From contig CAIPEB010000573.1 of assembly GCA_903863885.1 (NCBI GenBank), positions 1 to 64,000 of the forward strand: a stretch of 64,000 nt of DNA. Direction: 5' to 3'. The DNA is from an uncultured Planctomycetaceae bacterium. GTDB taxonomy: Bacteria; Planctomycetota; Planctomycetia; Pirellulales; Pirellulaceae. The notes under the pieces are model-generated. The model made no database searches, had not been told where the DNA came from, and saw only the letters and a program-made list of their open reading frames with translations. Each line of letters opens with the position of its first letter. Position 1 is the first letter of the stretch. The translations under genes and the position numbers were made by a program. Positions 54,996-63,461 of the stretch are shown piece by piece.

Positions 54996-57065
54996 TCACG
55001 GACTCGGCTTGGCGCCAGCGGCAATCGAAAACAGGCGGTCCTTCGTCGAGATGAACAGGGCTCCGTTGGCAATCACAGGCGTGCTGTAGACCGAGTTGCC
55101 CATGTTGGGGATCTCGCCGTTCTCGTTCGCATTGATCGGCACGAGTTCGTCGTTCACCTTCTTCATCGCAACGTTCGGGTCCGCGGACAGGTTGAATACC
55201 GAGATATCCCCGTCTTCGTCGCCGATATAGACGTGATCCTCGACGATCAGCGGAGAGCCCCAGCTTGCCGCGAGCATGTCGTGCGTCCAATGAAGTTTGC
55301 CGGTCTTGGCATCGAGGCAATGGAACAGCCCGCTGAAATCGGCCAGGAACAGCAGGTCATTCTTGATGGCCACGGTGCCGATCGTGCGGTGCATGGTCTC
55401 ATCGAAATCGAGTTTTCCATCACCGTTGCGATCAAAGGCCGTGAACTCCCAGACGAGAGCCGAGTTCGGGTTGTCTACCGCAACCTCGCCCTGCTCGGGG
55501 ACGACTGCCTGAAGTCGCCGGTGGGGAATCGGAACTCGCTTGTTGCCTTCGATTCGCATGGCCAGTTCCGTGCTGACGTCGCCGCGCCGAGTCGGGTCGA
55601 TGCACCACAGATGTCCGATGCCTTCGCCGTGTTCGGGATCCTGGCCGACTGCGATGTAGACGAGTCCGTCATAAATCACCGGGGTCGCAATGATGTCGTT
55701 GCGGGTTCCGGCGCCGCCGAGCACCCATTTGGACGTCTTGGGGTTGCAGTCGAATTTCCAGAGAAGTTCCGGTTTGCCGTCCTTGCCCTTGTCCGCGCGG
55801 AAGCTGTAAAGGTAGCCGTCGCCGCCGCCGAACAGCACCTGCGCCACTCCGCCCAGTGTCGCTACGGCGGGGGATGACCATTGGCCGTGCACGATGTTGA
55901 TGCCCGGCGAATTGTCGGTCCAGTAGACCTCGCCCGTGATCTTGTTCATGACCATGAAGCTCGGCGCGTTGGGCGACGGAATGTTCACGTGCGACTCGTC
56001 CACGCCGTTGGACGTGATCACGAACAGCAGGTCTCCCAGAGTGGTGACTGAGCAGGAACACATGTTGTGCTGCGATACCTGCTGCAGCTTCATCATGTCG
56101 TAGCTCCAGACGGTATCCGCCTCGTCGACGTCCGCCGGAGTGATGATCTTGAACGCCGAGAGCTTCGGTCCGGCGAGCGTGAACACGAAATCTCGGGCCG
56201 CCGCACCGACCGTGGCCTTGGCTGACCACTTCTTGCCGGCATCGACGGTCTGCACCGCGACTTGTGCCGGCAGCTGAACGCCGTGTCCGGCGAACTGCTT
56301 CCGCAGGCCTTCGGTCAACTCGCCCTTGTTCAAGGCCGCGATGCTTGGAGCCAGTTCGTCTTTGGCGGGATCGTCGTTGCGGTTGATATCGAAGAGCCGT
56401 CCGAGTTCGTTCTTGACGGGACCATCGTCCTCGCCGTCGCGGAAACCTTGCTTGTCGAGGCAGAGCACCAGCCCGCGGCTTGATACGAACCACAGTCGAT
56501 CACCCTCGACGAGCGGCGTGCAGCAGATGCCCTGCAGCGGCCAGTCATGGACGCGGCCGGTCGGGAGCTTTTCGCTGGAGTGCTGCCAGACGAACTTGCC
56601 GGTGGCTTCTTCGAAGCAGAGCAGAACGCCGAGGTCCACTTCCGCGGGATAACGCTTGAGGTAGCCCGCGCTGTTGTTCGAGCCTACAAAGACCTGCCCG
56701 TCGGCAATCACCGGGTTGCCGTAGCTCTGGCTGCCCAGCTGGGCGACCCATTTCACGTTCTCGGCTTCGTCGCGAATCCACGCGCCCGTCTTGCGGTCAA
56801 ACGAACCGACGTTCCAGTGGATGGGAATGTTCGATGCGATCGGTGTGTTGTTGCGATAGCTGGTGCCTCCCCACTGCGTCCAATCGCCGGCCTTCACCGG
56901 AGCGTTGGCCTTCTTGTCGATCGCCGGCTTGGACACCGCCGGCGAGGCTTTGGGCCGTTCGGCTTCGGCCGCAGGGCAAAGCGTTGTCATCGATGCCAGA
57001 AGTGCGATCGCCCACGCCGCATGTTTTCCGCGCCCGAACGGCGCCGGGAATGCCGTCGTTCTCAT
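54996..57065 (-). CDS. Secreted PQQ-binding-like beta-propeller with an EF-hand-type loop
   Basis: 689 residues from ATG 57065 (MRTTAFPAPFG), with GGAG about 10 bases before. A signal peptide ends near CPAAEA. The blade pattern is long: DWTQWGGTSYRNN first, then ATGKFVW, LFVITSNGVDESH, FGGGDGYLYSF, KTGKLHW. Near residue 560 the sequence DRNGDGKLDFDE forms an EF-hand-like Ca2+ loop inside the propeller. Such proteins are common in planctomycetes and probably act in the periplasm. Another PQQ propeller gene lies upstream on the same strand. Confidence 0.87.
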   Translation of the reverse strand: MRTTAFPAPFGRGKHAAWAIALLASMTTLCPAAEAERPKASPAVSKPAIDKKANAPVKAGDWTQWGGTSYRNNTPIASNIPIHWNVGSFDRKTGAWIRDEAENVKWVAQLGSQSYGNPVIADGQVFVGSNNSAGYLKRYPAEVDLGVLLCFEEATGKFVWQHSSEKLPTGRVHDWPLQGICCTPLVEGDRLWFVSSRGLVLCLDKQGFRDGEDDGPVKNELGRLFDINRNDDPAKDELAPSIAALNKGELTEGLRKQFAGHGVQLPAQVAVQTVDAGKKWSAKATVGAAARDFVFTLAGPKLSAFKIITPADVDEADTVWSYDMMKLQQVSQHNMCSCSVTTLGDLLFVITSNGVDESHVNIPSPNAPSFMVMNKITGEVYWTDNSPGINIVHGQWSSPAVATLGGVAQVLFGGGDGYLYSFRADKGKDGKPELLWKFDCNPKTSKWVLGGAGTRNDIIATPVIYDGLVYIAVGQDPEHGEGIGHLWCIDPTRRGDVSTELAMRIEGNKRVPIPHRRLQAVVPEQGEVAVDNPNSALVWEFTAFDRNGDGKLDFDETMHRTIGTVAIKNDLLFLADFSGLFHCLDAKTGKLHWTHDMLAASWGSPLIVEDHVYIGDEDGDISVFNLSADPNVAMKKVNDELVPINANENGEIPNMGNSVYSTPVIANGALFISTKDRLFSIAAGAKPSP

Positions 57066-57205
57066 ATGGTGATAATCTCCGTTAGTTCGTGGGGAATGGT
57101 CTGGAGGCCGGAGGCAATCAAGCATGAATCCGATTACCGACTGCCGGCCTCCGTTTCCTTCAATTCAATTCCGTTTGTGATGCGTTGCCGCGAGAGTTCA
57201 TTCGC

Positions 57206-59470
57206 TCAATTCGGCTTTACGCTGATGTTGTCCAGGATGATCTCGGCATTCGTGGAATTGCCGAATAAACCGGGGCTGCCCGACGCGTTCGGCGCTTCGT
57301 CCGCCGCTTCGATCGTCCACTTTTCAGGTTCCGGATCCTGCTTCAGCCAGACTTTGCCCCGAGTCAGGGCTTTGCCGTTCTCGAGCCGGACCTGGAACTT
57401 CATTGTGTACCATTTGTTGGGCGACCAGGGGAAGTCAATTGTCGTGCCCATGCGGGGCAATTGCGAGTCCCACATGCGGATTTGCAGCTTCTGGCTTTCG
57501 CCCTGCAGGTCGAGCGTATAGCCCTGGGCGATCAGCCCGATATCCGGCATCTTCTTGTCCTGGATGCCTCCCTGCACATCGGCCTGGATCGTGTAGTCGT
57601 GAAGGTCCGAGGGGCCGAACCACGTGCGGCTGCGGGTGCCTTTGGGGATCGTCGTGATCTTGACCATCGCATCGTTGCTGTCCACCTTCCGCACCACATG
57701 GCGGTAGCGGGCCCCTACCCAGGTCACGGGCGGTTCGGTAAGTCCCGTGAAGTCGAACGACCATGGCAGGTCGGGAACGATCCGCACTCGGGCAATGCCC
57801 TCGAGCTGGCCCACTTTGGCGCGGATAACGGCGGCGGCCGGTTTCGCATCTGCGGGAGCCGCATAGACGCCGCCGTCCGACACCGTGCCGGCACCGTCCA
57901 CGTTGAACGAGGCCTTGGATTCACTGAGCAGCTGGCCATGCGAGTTGAAGAGCCGCACCGTCAGAGGCAGTTGCCCGCCCGGCTTCAGCAAGGCCTCGGC
58001 CGGCAGGACCTGCACATGTGCCGGACCGGAGTCCTTGGCCGCCTCGGTCTCCTTGGCTGCAGGCTCCACGTCAGGCATGCCGGGCTGCTTTTTGGGGTCA
58101 GCCAGGCAGTACATTGCGCCGGTGGTCTGAAGGTAGATCCGGCCGTGCGAACAGATCGGCGATGCCAGGCATTCGTCGCCATCCGGCATCTGGCCTTTGC
58201 TGAGCACTTTGATGCCCCGGCGCTCGTCGGGCTGAAGGATGTACCAGCGGCCGGCTTCCGTGATCGCGTACAGTTTTCCATCGGCAAACAGGGGGCTGGA
58301 TTCCATCGACGTGCCCAGCGGAAACCGCTTGGCGATCGCCTTGCCGGTGGCCGCGTCGAGCACGTGGAGTTTCGCGAGGTCGTCGATGCAGTAGAGTCGC
58401 CCGTCCACCATCACCGGCGAACTCTTGCCTACCATGAGCTCATCCGCGCGCCAGATGGCGCCGTCCTTGGTGACGTCGCCGCGGCCCGTGCCGCGAACGG
58501 CCGCGACGCTGCCCATGGCCGTGCCGGTCAGGTTTTCCTCGCTGTGGCCCATGTAGACGGTGTCTCCCGCGACGACCGGCGACACATTCAAGCCGCGGCG
58601 CGAGAAAGCGAAATGCCACAGTTCGACTCCCGTACCGGGCTGGAACGCCCACAGCGTCCCGTCGCCCGCTCCGACCACCATGGCCTTTTGTCCTCCGAGC
58701 GTCGCGATTGCCGGCGAACTGTACGTCGTGTCTTCCGGAAGCGGGCGAGTTCCGCTGAGCCATCGCACCTGACCGGTCCGCTTGTCGAATCCGATGAACC
58801 GATGCGCGGGACGAGCCATGTCGCCCCAGCCGGTTGTCACCCCGCTGATGATCACCAGATCGTCGCAGACCACGGGAAAGTTGGTGCGACCGCCGTAGGT
58901 GCTGAGCAGCCCGAAGAACTCGTGCAGGGGCAGGCTCCAGAGACGTTTGCCGCTGGCCCCGTCGAGGCATTGGAAGAAACCGTTCACTCCGAGGGCATAA
59001 ACGAAACCGGTTTCCGGATCGCCCACCACGGATGACCAGCCGACTCGCGTGTCCGGGACGTCGGACAGGGAAACGTTGTAGCGGTTTTCCCAAAGGTCCT
59101 TGCCCGTTTCCGCATCGACGCACACGATGCGTTCCTGTTCCCGCGTCGTCTCCGGCTCGGCGCGCAGAATCGTATATAGTCGGCCCCGCAGCACGATCGG
59201 AGTGCTGCGTCCCCCCAGGTCGGGTCTTTTCCAGGCCACGTTGCTGCCTTCACCGCCGGCCGGGTTGAAATCGTCCACAAGCCCCGTTTCGCGGGAGACG
59301 CTGTTGTATTCGGGGCCTCGCCAGTAAGGCCAGTCCCGCGGGTCGGGGCCGGCATCGGCCGCCGGGGTTGTTCCCGCCGCCAGCACGCTCAGCAGTCCGG
59401 CAATGATTCCCGGCAGTGCGAAACTGCGCGGTGTCCAGTCCCAACGGTCCAACGTCTTTGGCTTCATCAT
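57206..59470 (-). CDS. Secreted PQQ-like beta-propeller with C-terminal beta-sandwich domain
   Basis: 754 residues from ATG 59470, preceded by GGAG. The signal peptide is SFALPGIIAGLLSVLAAG. Propeller blades: DWPYWRGPEYNSV, ETGKDLW, ASGKRLW, RTGQVRW, GTGVELWHF. From about residue 470 the propeller gives way to an Ig-like part (VRLFNSHGQLLSESKASF) and a laminin-G/concanavalin-type domain (YTIQADVQGG, MKFQVRLENGKALTRGKVWL) ending in ILDNISVKPN. That may bind polysaccharide. It is probably in one unit with the next propeller gene (140-base gap). Confidence 0.86.
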   Translation of the reverse strand: MMKPKTLDRWDWTPRSFALPGIIAGLLSVLAAGTTPAADAGPDPRDWPYWRGPEYNSVSRETGLVDDFNPAGGEGSNVAWKRPDLGGRSTPIVLRGRLYTILRAEPETTREQERIVCVDAETGKDLWENRYNVSLSDVPDTRVGWSSVVGDPETGFVYALGVNGFFQCLDGASGKRLWSLPLHEFFGLLSTYGGRTNFPVVCDDLVIISGVTTGWGDMARPAHRFIGFDKRTGQVRWLSGTRPLPEDTTYSSPAIATLGGQKAMVVGAGDGTLWAFQPGTGVELWHFAFSRRGLNVSPVVAGDTVYMGHSEENLTGTAMGSVAAVRGTGRGDVTKDGAIWRADELMVGKSSPVMVDGRLYCIDDLAKLHVLDAATGKAIAKRFPLGTSMESSPLFADGKLYAITEAGRWYILQPDERRGIKVLSKGQMPDGDECLASPICSHGRIYLQTTGAMYCLADPKKQPGMPDVEPAAKETEAAKDSGPAHVQVLPAEALLKPGGQLPLTVRLFNSHGQLLSESKASFNVDGAGTVSDGGVYAAPADAKPAAAVIRAKVGQLEGIARVRIVPDLPWSFDFTGLTEPPVTWVGARYRHVVRKVDSNDAMVKITTIPKGTRSRTWFGPSDLHDYTIQADVQGGIQDKKMPDIGLIAQGYTLDLQGESQKLQIRMWDSQLPRMGTTIDFPWSPNKWYTMKFQVRLENGKALTRGKVWLKQDPEPEKWTIEAADEAPNASGSPGLFGNSTNAEIILDNISVKPN

Positions 59471-59617
59471 TGCCTTGCTCCAACGTGATGATTTTCCAAG
59501 GGGAGAAGTTCGGTGACAGCGTTCGGCAAACCAGCGATTCAGGCAGTTCGGCGGCCCGTCGTGCGAGATCAAGCTAGCGCTGCCGCCTGCAGCGATCGGA
59601 TTGTCCGTCCGTCCACT

Positions 59618-59986
59618 TCATCCGTCGAACCATTCATCCTGCGGGTCGAATTTCGGAAGAACCGTGATAAGGACCCGCATGTTCCCAACGGCCCGATGAC
59701 GGGTGCCGGGGCGGATCAGGATGCACATGTGGGGATGGACGGCAATCGACTCGCCGTCAAGTTCCATGGCTGCGTCCGGACCGCACTCCAGAATGAAATA
59801 GACCTCGGTCAGCCGCTGGTGGTAGTGAACGCGGGCGTCGACCGAGATGTCGGTAATATGGATTGTGGCAGGAAAGTCCTCGACTTCCGTAAAAGCCCTC
59901 CGCGCACTGCCGCACGGGCAGGGGATGCCCGGCAAACTGGCAAAATCCACCACTTCGTAACGGTTATGGCGCTTGGCCTGCGGCAT
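59618..59986 (-). CDS. Cupin-domain protein
   Basis: 122 residues from ATG 59986 (MPQAKRHNRYE); a TTG five codons earlier is possible. Cupin motifs are VHYHQRLTEVYFIL (two His, Glu) and later VHPHMCILIRPGTRHRAVG (second motif His). It is monocistronic, and its substrate is unknown. The residue pattern suits a metal-dependent isomerase or oxidase, or a sensor. Confidence 0.8.
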   Translation of the reverse strand: MPQAKRHNRYEVVDFASLPGIPCPCGSARRAFTEVEDFPATIHITDISVDARVHYHQRLTEVYFILECGPDAAMELDGESIAVHPHMCILIRPGTRHRAVGNMRVLITVLPKFDPQDEWFDG

Positions 59987-60535
59987 GGGGTAAATGGGCA
60001 AAACGTAAGAGGGCTGCTCGAGGGATTCGTACCCCTCGCTGAGACATCATAGGAGCCAGACAACCCCGGTAAAGGGACTCCGGATGGGTGGAAAACCGCG
60101 GCGGAGTGTCCTACAGCCGTTACAACCCATCCACCTTGCGAGCACGTCAAGGTCAGCAGTTCTGTCGCTGTAAACCACTTACGGAAAATTAGTTCCGAAC
60201 GCTCAAGCCCTTCAAACGGCTTCGCCGATACGGTAGGTGTCAGTCGATGCGGCGCGCGGCGGAAGGCCGAGCGAAGCATCGACGAACCGGATCGGATGAT
60301 CGAGTTAAGGAATGACTCGACCGGTTCTGCCGCATGTTCCCGCCTGCAGGTTGCGACCCAGCCTGCCTGCAACTGGCCCACCTAGAGACACCGAGAGACT
60401 GAACTTTTTGGCTCGCTAGTTTAAATCGGTGCGGATGCCCTGGCGTCCTGTAACTTGCCAAGGGCACCTGTTGCTGATGGGGCCGCAGGGAAAATGCGAC
60501 AGCTCGATGGTTCCATGTTAAGGAGACGTGGCTCG
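59987..60535. other. Intergenic region with one 8-base inverted repeat
   Basis: 549 bases without a supported gene, between divergent genes. A ggatgggt / acccatcc pair (60082-60089, 60125-60132) could form a structured leader for the minus-strand cupin. Promoters for both flanks should lie here. Confidence 0.5.
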
Positions 60536-61213
60536 ATGAAGTGGAACGTAATATTCAGTGCGTTGGTGCTGACTGTCGGCCTGAGCGCAAACAGCTTCGG
60601 TTTCGAATTGCTTGACCGTATGCTCGGCGCCGGTGGCAAAGGCGCGACTTGCGCTCAGAAGGACATTTGTGATCCGAAGTGCGGCGTGGATCCGAAATGC
60701 GGCGTCGACCCCAAGTGTGGTGTCGACCCGAAATGCGGTCCGTGCCAGAAGGACGGTTTGAAGAACTGCGCGTCGAAGATCGGACAGCGCGGCCACCTGC
60801 TTGACGGCCTGTTCTCGGGCGCAAAGTGCGAGGGCAAGGGCTGTGCGGGCAAGGGTTGCGATCCGAAGTGCGGCGTCGACCCGAAGTGCGGCGTCGACCC
60901 GAAAGATCCCTGCGATGGCAAGGGTTGCGATCCGAAGTGCGGCGTTGCCCAGAAGGGCGGCAAAGGCCTGAGCTTCGACCGTCACCCGCTTGAGGGACTG
61001 CGCAACTGCAAGAAGAACGCGGCTTGCGGCAAGGGCGGCAAGGGATGCGATGATCCCGGTTGCTGCGACAACGCCAAGGGCGAAGGCAAGGGCGGCGAAG
61101 GCAAGGCCAAGGCTGAAAAGGACAAGGACGCTCCGGTTCCTCCGGCTCCCGTCGTTGATCCCTCGGCTTTCCTGAACAACCGCACTGTGGTCCCCGCCAG
61201 CAACGTTCGCTGA
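60536..61213 (+). CDS. Secreted Cys-rich DPKCGV-repeat protein
   Basis: 225 residues from ATG 60536, with AAGGAG 10 bases upstream. The signal peptide ends near NSFG. The mature part holds two blocks of DPKCGV hexapeptides (about 46-69 with four units, 109-123, and one at 132-137), GKGC units and a CC pair, giving more than 20 Cys in all. A Gly/Lys-rich and Pro/Val tail follows. Such proteins could cross-link in the envelope or bind metal. I know of no family with this repeat. It is followed by a strong terminator, so it is monocistronic. Confidence 0.82.
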   Translation: MKWNVIFSALVLTVGLSANSFGFELLDRMLGAGGKGATCAQKDICDPKCGVDPKCGVDPKCGVDPKCGPCQKDGLKNCASKIGQRGHLLDGLFSGAKCEGKGCAGKGCDPKCGVDPKCGVDPKDPCDGKGCDPKCGVAQKGGKGLSFDRHPLEGLRNCKKNAACGKGGKGCDDPGCCDNAKGEGKGGEGKAKAEKDKDAPVPPAPVVDPSAFLNNRTVVPASNVR

Positions 61214-61238
61214 GCAGTTCAGACCTGAGTGATTAACG

Positions 61239-61280
61239 AAACGGCCGACTCGATTTTTCGAGCCGGCCGTTTCTGCTTTT
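61239..61280 (+). terminator. Terminator of the Cys-rich gene
   Basis: The stem aaacggccg / cggccgttt plus inner ctcg/cgag, with loop attttt, is followed by ctgctttt. It lies 26 bases after the stop. Confidence 0.85.
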
Positions 61281-61510
61281 CCGGGTCGTCAATCGCGCAG
61301 AACGACCGGTCATCCCGCACGTCCCGTTGATCCGGTTCATTTGTCGGTGTCCGGGAGTGCGATTGCCTTAGTTTCGATTTTTCCGTTTGCTCCGCCTGTC
61401 GCATAGGCTACGTTTTCTCGAAGAACCGGATTCTGTTCGCCCCTCGCGCCGCGCCCGGGCCGGACCGAACCGGGCGCCGGAAGGAGCACGAGTACTGAAA
61501 GGAGCACTGC

Positions 61511-62401
61511 ATGGCCATCGAAGTCGCTGTTGTACCCGTAGCGGGGCGGGGGACCCGGCTCCTGCCGCTCACCAAGAGCCAGCCGAAGGAAATGCTGCCC
61601 GTGGGACAGAAGCCCGTCGTGCAGTACGTCGCCGAGGAATTGCTGCTGTCGGGGGTCCGCCGTCTGCTGTTCGTGACTGGACCCGGCAAGACGGCCATCG
61701 AGAACCATTTCGATATCAACGAAGGCCTGATTCAGAATCTGCGGGAGAACGGCCAGGAAGATCTGCTCGAGACGCTGGACTACGAACGCGAAGAAGTGGA
61801 CTACTTCTATACGCGTCAGCGCCGCCAGCTGGGGCTCGGGCACGCCGTGCTGTGCGCCCGTCCCGTCGTCGCCCACCAGCCATTTGTGGTGGCTCTTGGT
61901 GATTCGATTATCGGGCTCCATGCCCAGTCCCAGATCGTGCGGCGAATGACCGGCATTTTCGAGCGCGAGAAAGCCGATGCGGTGATCGCGTTCGAGCGAG
62001 TTCTGCCCGAAGATGTCGTGCACTACGGGATCGCGGAAGTGCGGAACGAAGAAGACGATTTCTTCGAGCTGGCGAGCCTGGTCGAGAAGCCGGCCGTCAC
62101 CGAAGCGCCCAGCTGTCTGGCTGTCGCGGCTCGCTACGTGTTTCAGCCGCGCATCTTCGACTACCTGGAACGGACTGCGGCGGGCAAAGGGAACGAGATC
62201 CAGCTCACGGACGCCATCGGCAGCCTGATTGCCGACGGAGGACGAGTGCTGGGAGTCACTCTTTCCGCTGCGGAACGGCGTTTCGACATTGGCAATTTCC
62301 CCAGCTATTTCCAGGCGTTTTTCGAGTTCGCGATGGAGGACCCTCAGTACGGCGAGGAACTGCGCGGCTTTGCGAAAAAAATCCTGGAGCGAGGCAGGTA
62401 G
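61511..62401 (+). CDS. galU: UTP-glucose-1-phosphate uridylyltransferase (GalU-like)
   Basis: 296 residues with an AGGAG-type ribosome site. It makes UDP-glucose, the donor for envelope sugars. The nucleotide motif VVPVAGRGTRLLPLTKSQPKEMLP, GLGHAVLCARPVV, VVALGDSII and LVEKPAVTEAP are standard GalU. It is followed after 4 bases by the glucuronokinase-like gene, so the pair may also serve UDP-glucuronate. The nucleotide specificity cannot be fixed from sequence alone. Confidence 0.9.
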   Translation: MAIEVAVVPVAGRGTRLLPLTKSQPKEMLPVGQKPVVQYVAEELLLSGVRRLLFVTGPGKTAIENHFDINEGLIQNLRENGQEDLLETLDYEREEVDYFYTRQRRQLGLGHAVLCARPVVAHQPFVVALGDSIIGLHAQSQIVRRMTGIFEREKADAVIAFERVLPEDVVHYGIAEVRNEEDDFFELASLVEKPAVTEAPSCLAVAARYVFQPRIFDYLERTAAGKGNEIQLTDAIGSLIADGGRVLGVTLSAAERRFDIGNFPSYFQAFFEFAMEDPQYGEELRGFAKKILERGR

Positions 62402-62405
62402 AACG

Positions 62406-63455
62406 ATGCGGATCATCCGGCATACGGCCTATGCACGCGCGGGACTGATCGGCAATCCGTCGGACGGTTACGGCGGAAAGACGATTTCGTTCACGTTCAA
62501 GAATTTTGCGGCCCAGGTAGTGATCTATCCCTGGGAACAGCTCGAGATCCTCGGGAGCGCCCAGGACAAAAGCCGCTTCGGATCGCTCGACGAACTGGTC
62601 GAGGACGTGGAACTGAACGGCTACTACGGCGGCGTCCGCCTTGTTAAAGCGACGGTGAAACGGTTTGCCGAACACTGCCGGCAGATGAACATTCCCCTGC
62701 GCGGCGAGCCCTTCTCCATCCGGTACCAGACCGGGATTCCTCGGGGAGTGGGACTGTCCGGCTCGAGTGCGATCGTTGTCGCGACCCTCCGCTGCCTGAT
62801 GGACTACTACGGGGTGCAGTTACCGCAGCGGGTGCAGCCCTCGCTCGCCCGGGCGGTGGAGAATGATGATCTGGGGATCGCGTGCGGGTATCAGGATCGA
62901 GTCGTCCAGGTCTATGGCGGCCTCGTTTACATGGACTTCTCCTGCATGGAAATGCAGGACGGATATGCGTGCGGACGGTACGAGCCTCTTGATCCGGCGC
63001 TGCTGCCTCCGATCTATCTGGCCTACGACGTGTCCGCCTCCAAGACGTCGCAATCGGTTCACGGCCCGCTGCGAACCCGCGTGCAGGACAACGAACAACT
63101 GCGCGCCAAAATCCTGCGGATTGCCGACCTTGTTCCGCTGGTGAGAGTGGCTCTGGAGACGCATGACCGCGAGGCTTTGCACCAGCTGATGAACCGGAAC
63201 TTCGATCTGAGAGCTTCGCTCTACGAGATTCGCCCGGCCCATCGCCTGATGATCGACACGGCGCGCAGTGTCGGCGCATCAGCGAAATTCGCGGGATCGG
63301 GCGGTTCGATAATCGGCACGTTCGCCGACGAAGCCACGTTCGATCGGCTGCGGGACACGCTCAGCGCCGTCAACAGCAACTGGCGCGTGATCCGCCCCTG
63401 CCTGGCAGACGCCGGCCCGAACAGCGAGTCACCCGCTGCTGAGTCAGTCCGGTAA
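62406..63455 (+). CDS. GHMP kinase resembling plant glucuronokinase
   Basis: 349 residues from ATG 62406. The N-terminus YARAGLIGNPSDGYGGKTIS matches the plant glucuronokinase pattern (RxYARxGLxGNPSDxYGG), and the GHMP loop is IPRGVGLSGSSAIVVATLRC. FAGSGGSIIGTF is the third motif. Plant GlcAK makes D-glucuronate-1-phosphate, which a pyrophosphorylase turns into UDP-glucuronate. GalU lies directly upstream, so the same two-step salvage is plausible here. A related sugar kinase remains possible. Confidence 0.82.
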   Translation: MRIIRHTAYARAGLIGNPSDGYGGKTISFTFKNFAAQVVIYPWEQLEILGSAQDKSRFGSLDELVEDVELNGYYGGVRLVKATVKRFAEHCRQMNIPLRGEPFSIRYQTGIPRGVGLSGSSAIVVATLRCLMDYYGVQLPQRVQPSLARAVENDDLGIACGYQDRVVQVYGGLVYMDFSCMEMQDGYACGRYEPLDPALLPPIYLAYDVSASKTSQSVHGPLRTRVQDNEQLRAKILRIADLVPLVRVALETHDREALHQLMNRNFDLRASLYEIRPAHRLMIDTARSVGASAKFAGSGGSIIGTFADEATFDRLRDTLSAVNSNWRVIRPCLADAGPNSESPAAESVR

Positions 63456-63461
63456 ACAGAA

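Noticed and set aside
60001-60060. tRNA-like T-arm (gaggg...ccctc) near the cupin start
   Set aside because: The loop does not match TTCRANY, and no matching acceptor or anticodon arm is found within 100 bases on either strand.
60660-60920. Possible CRISPR-like or satellite array
   Set aside because: The DNA repeats encode the DPKCGV blocks in frame inside a signal-peptide protein. Units are contiguous with no spacers.
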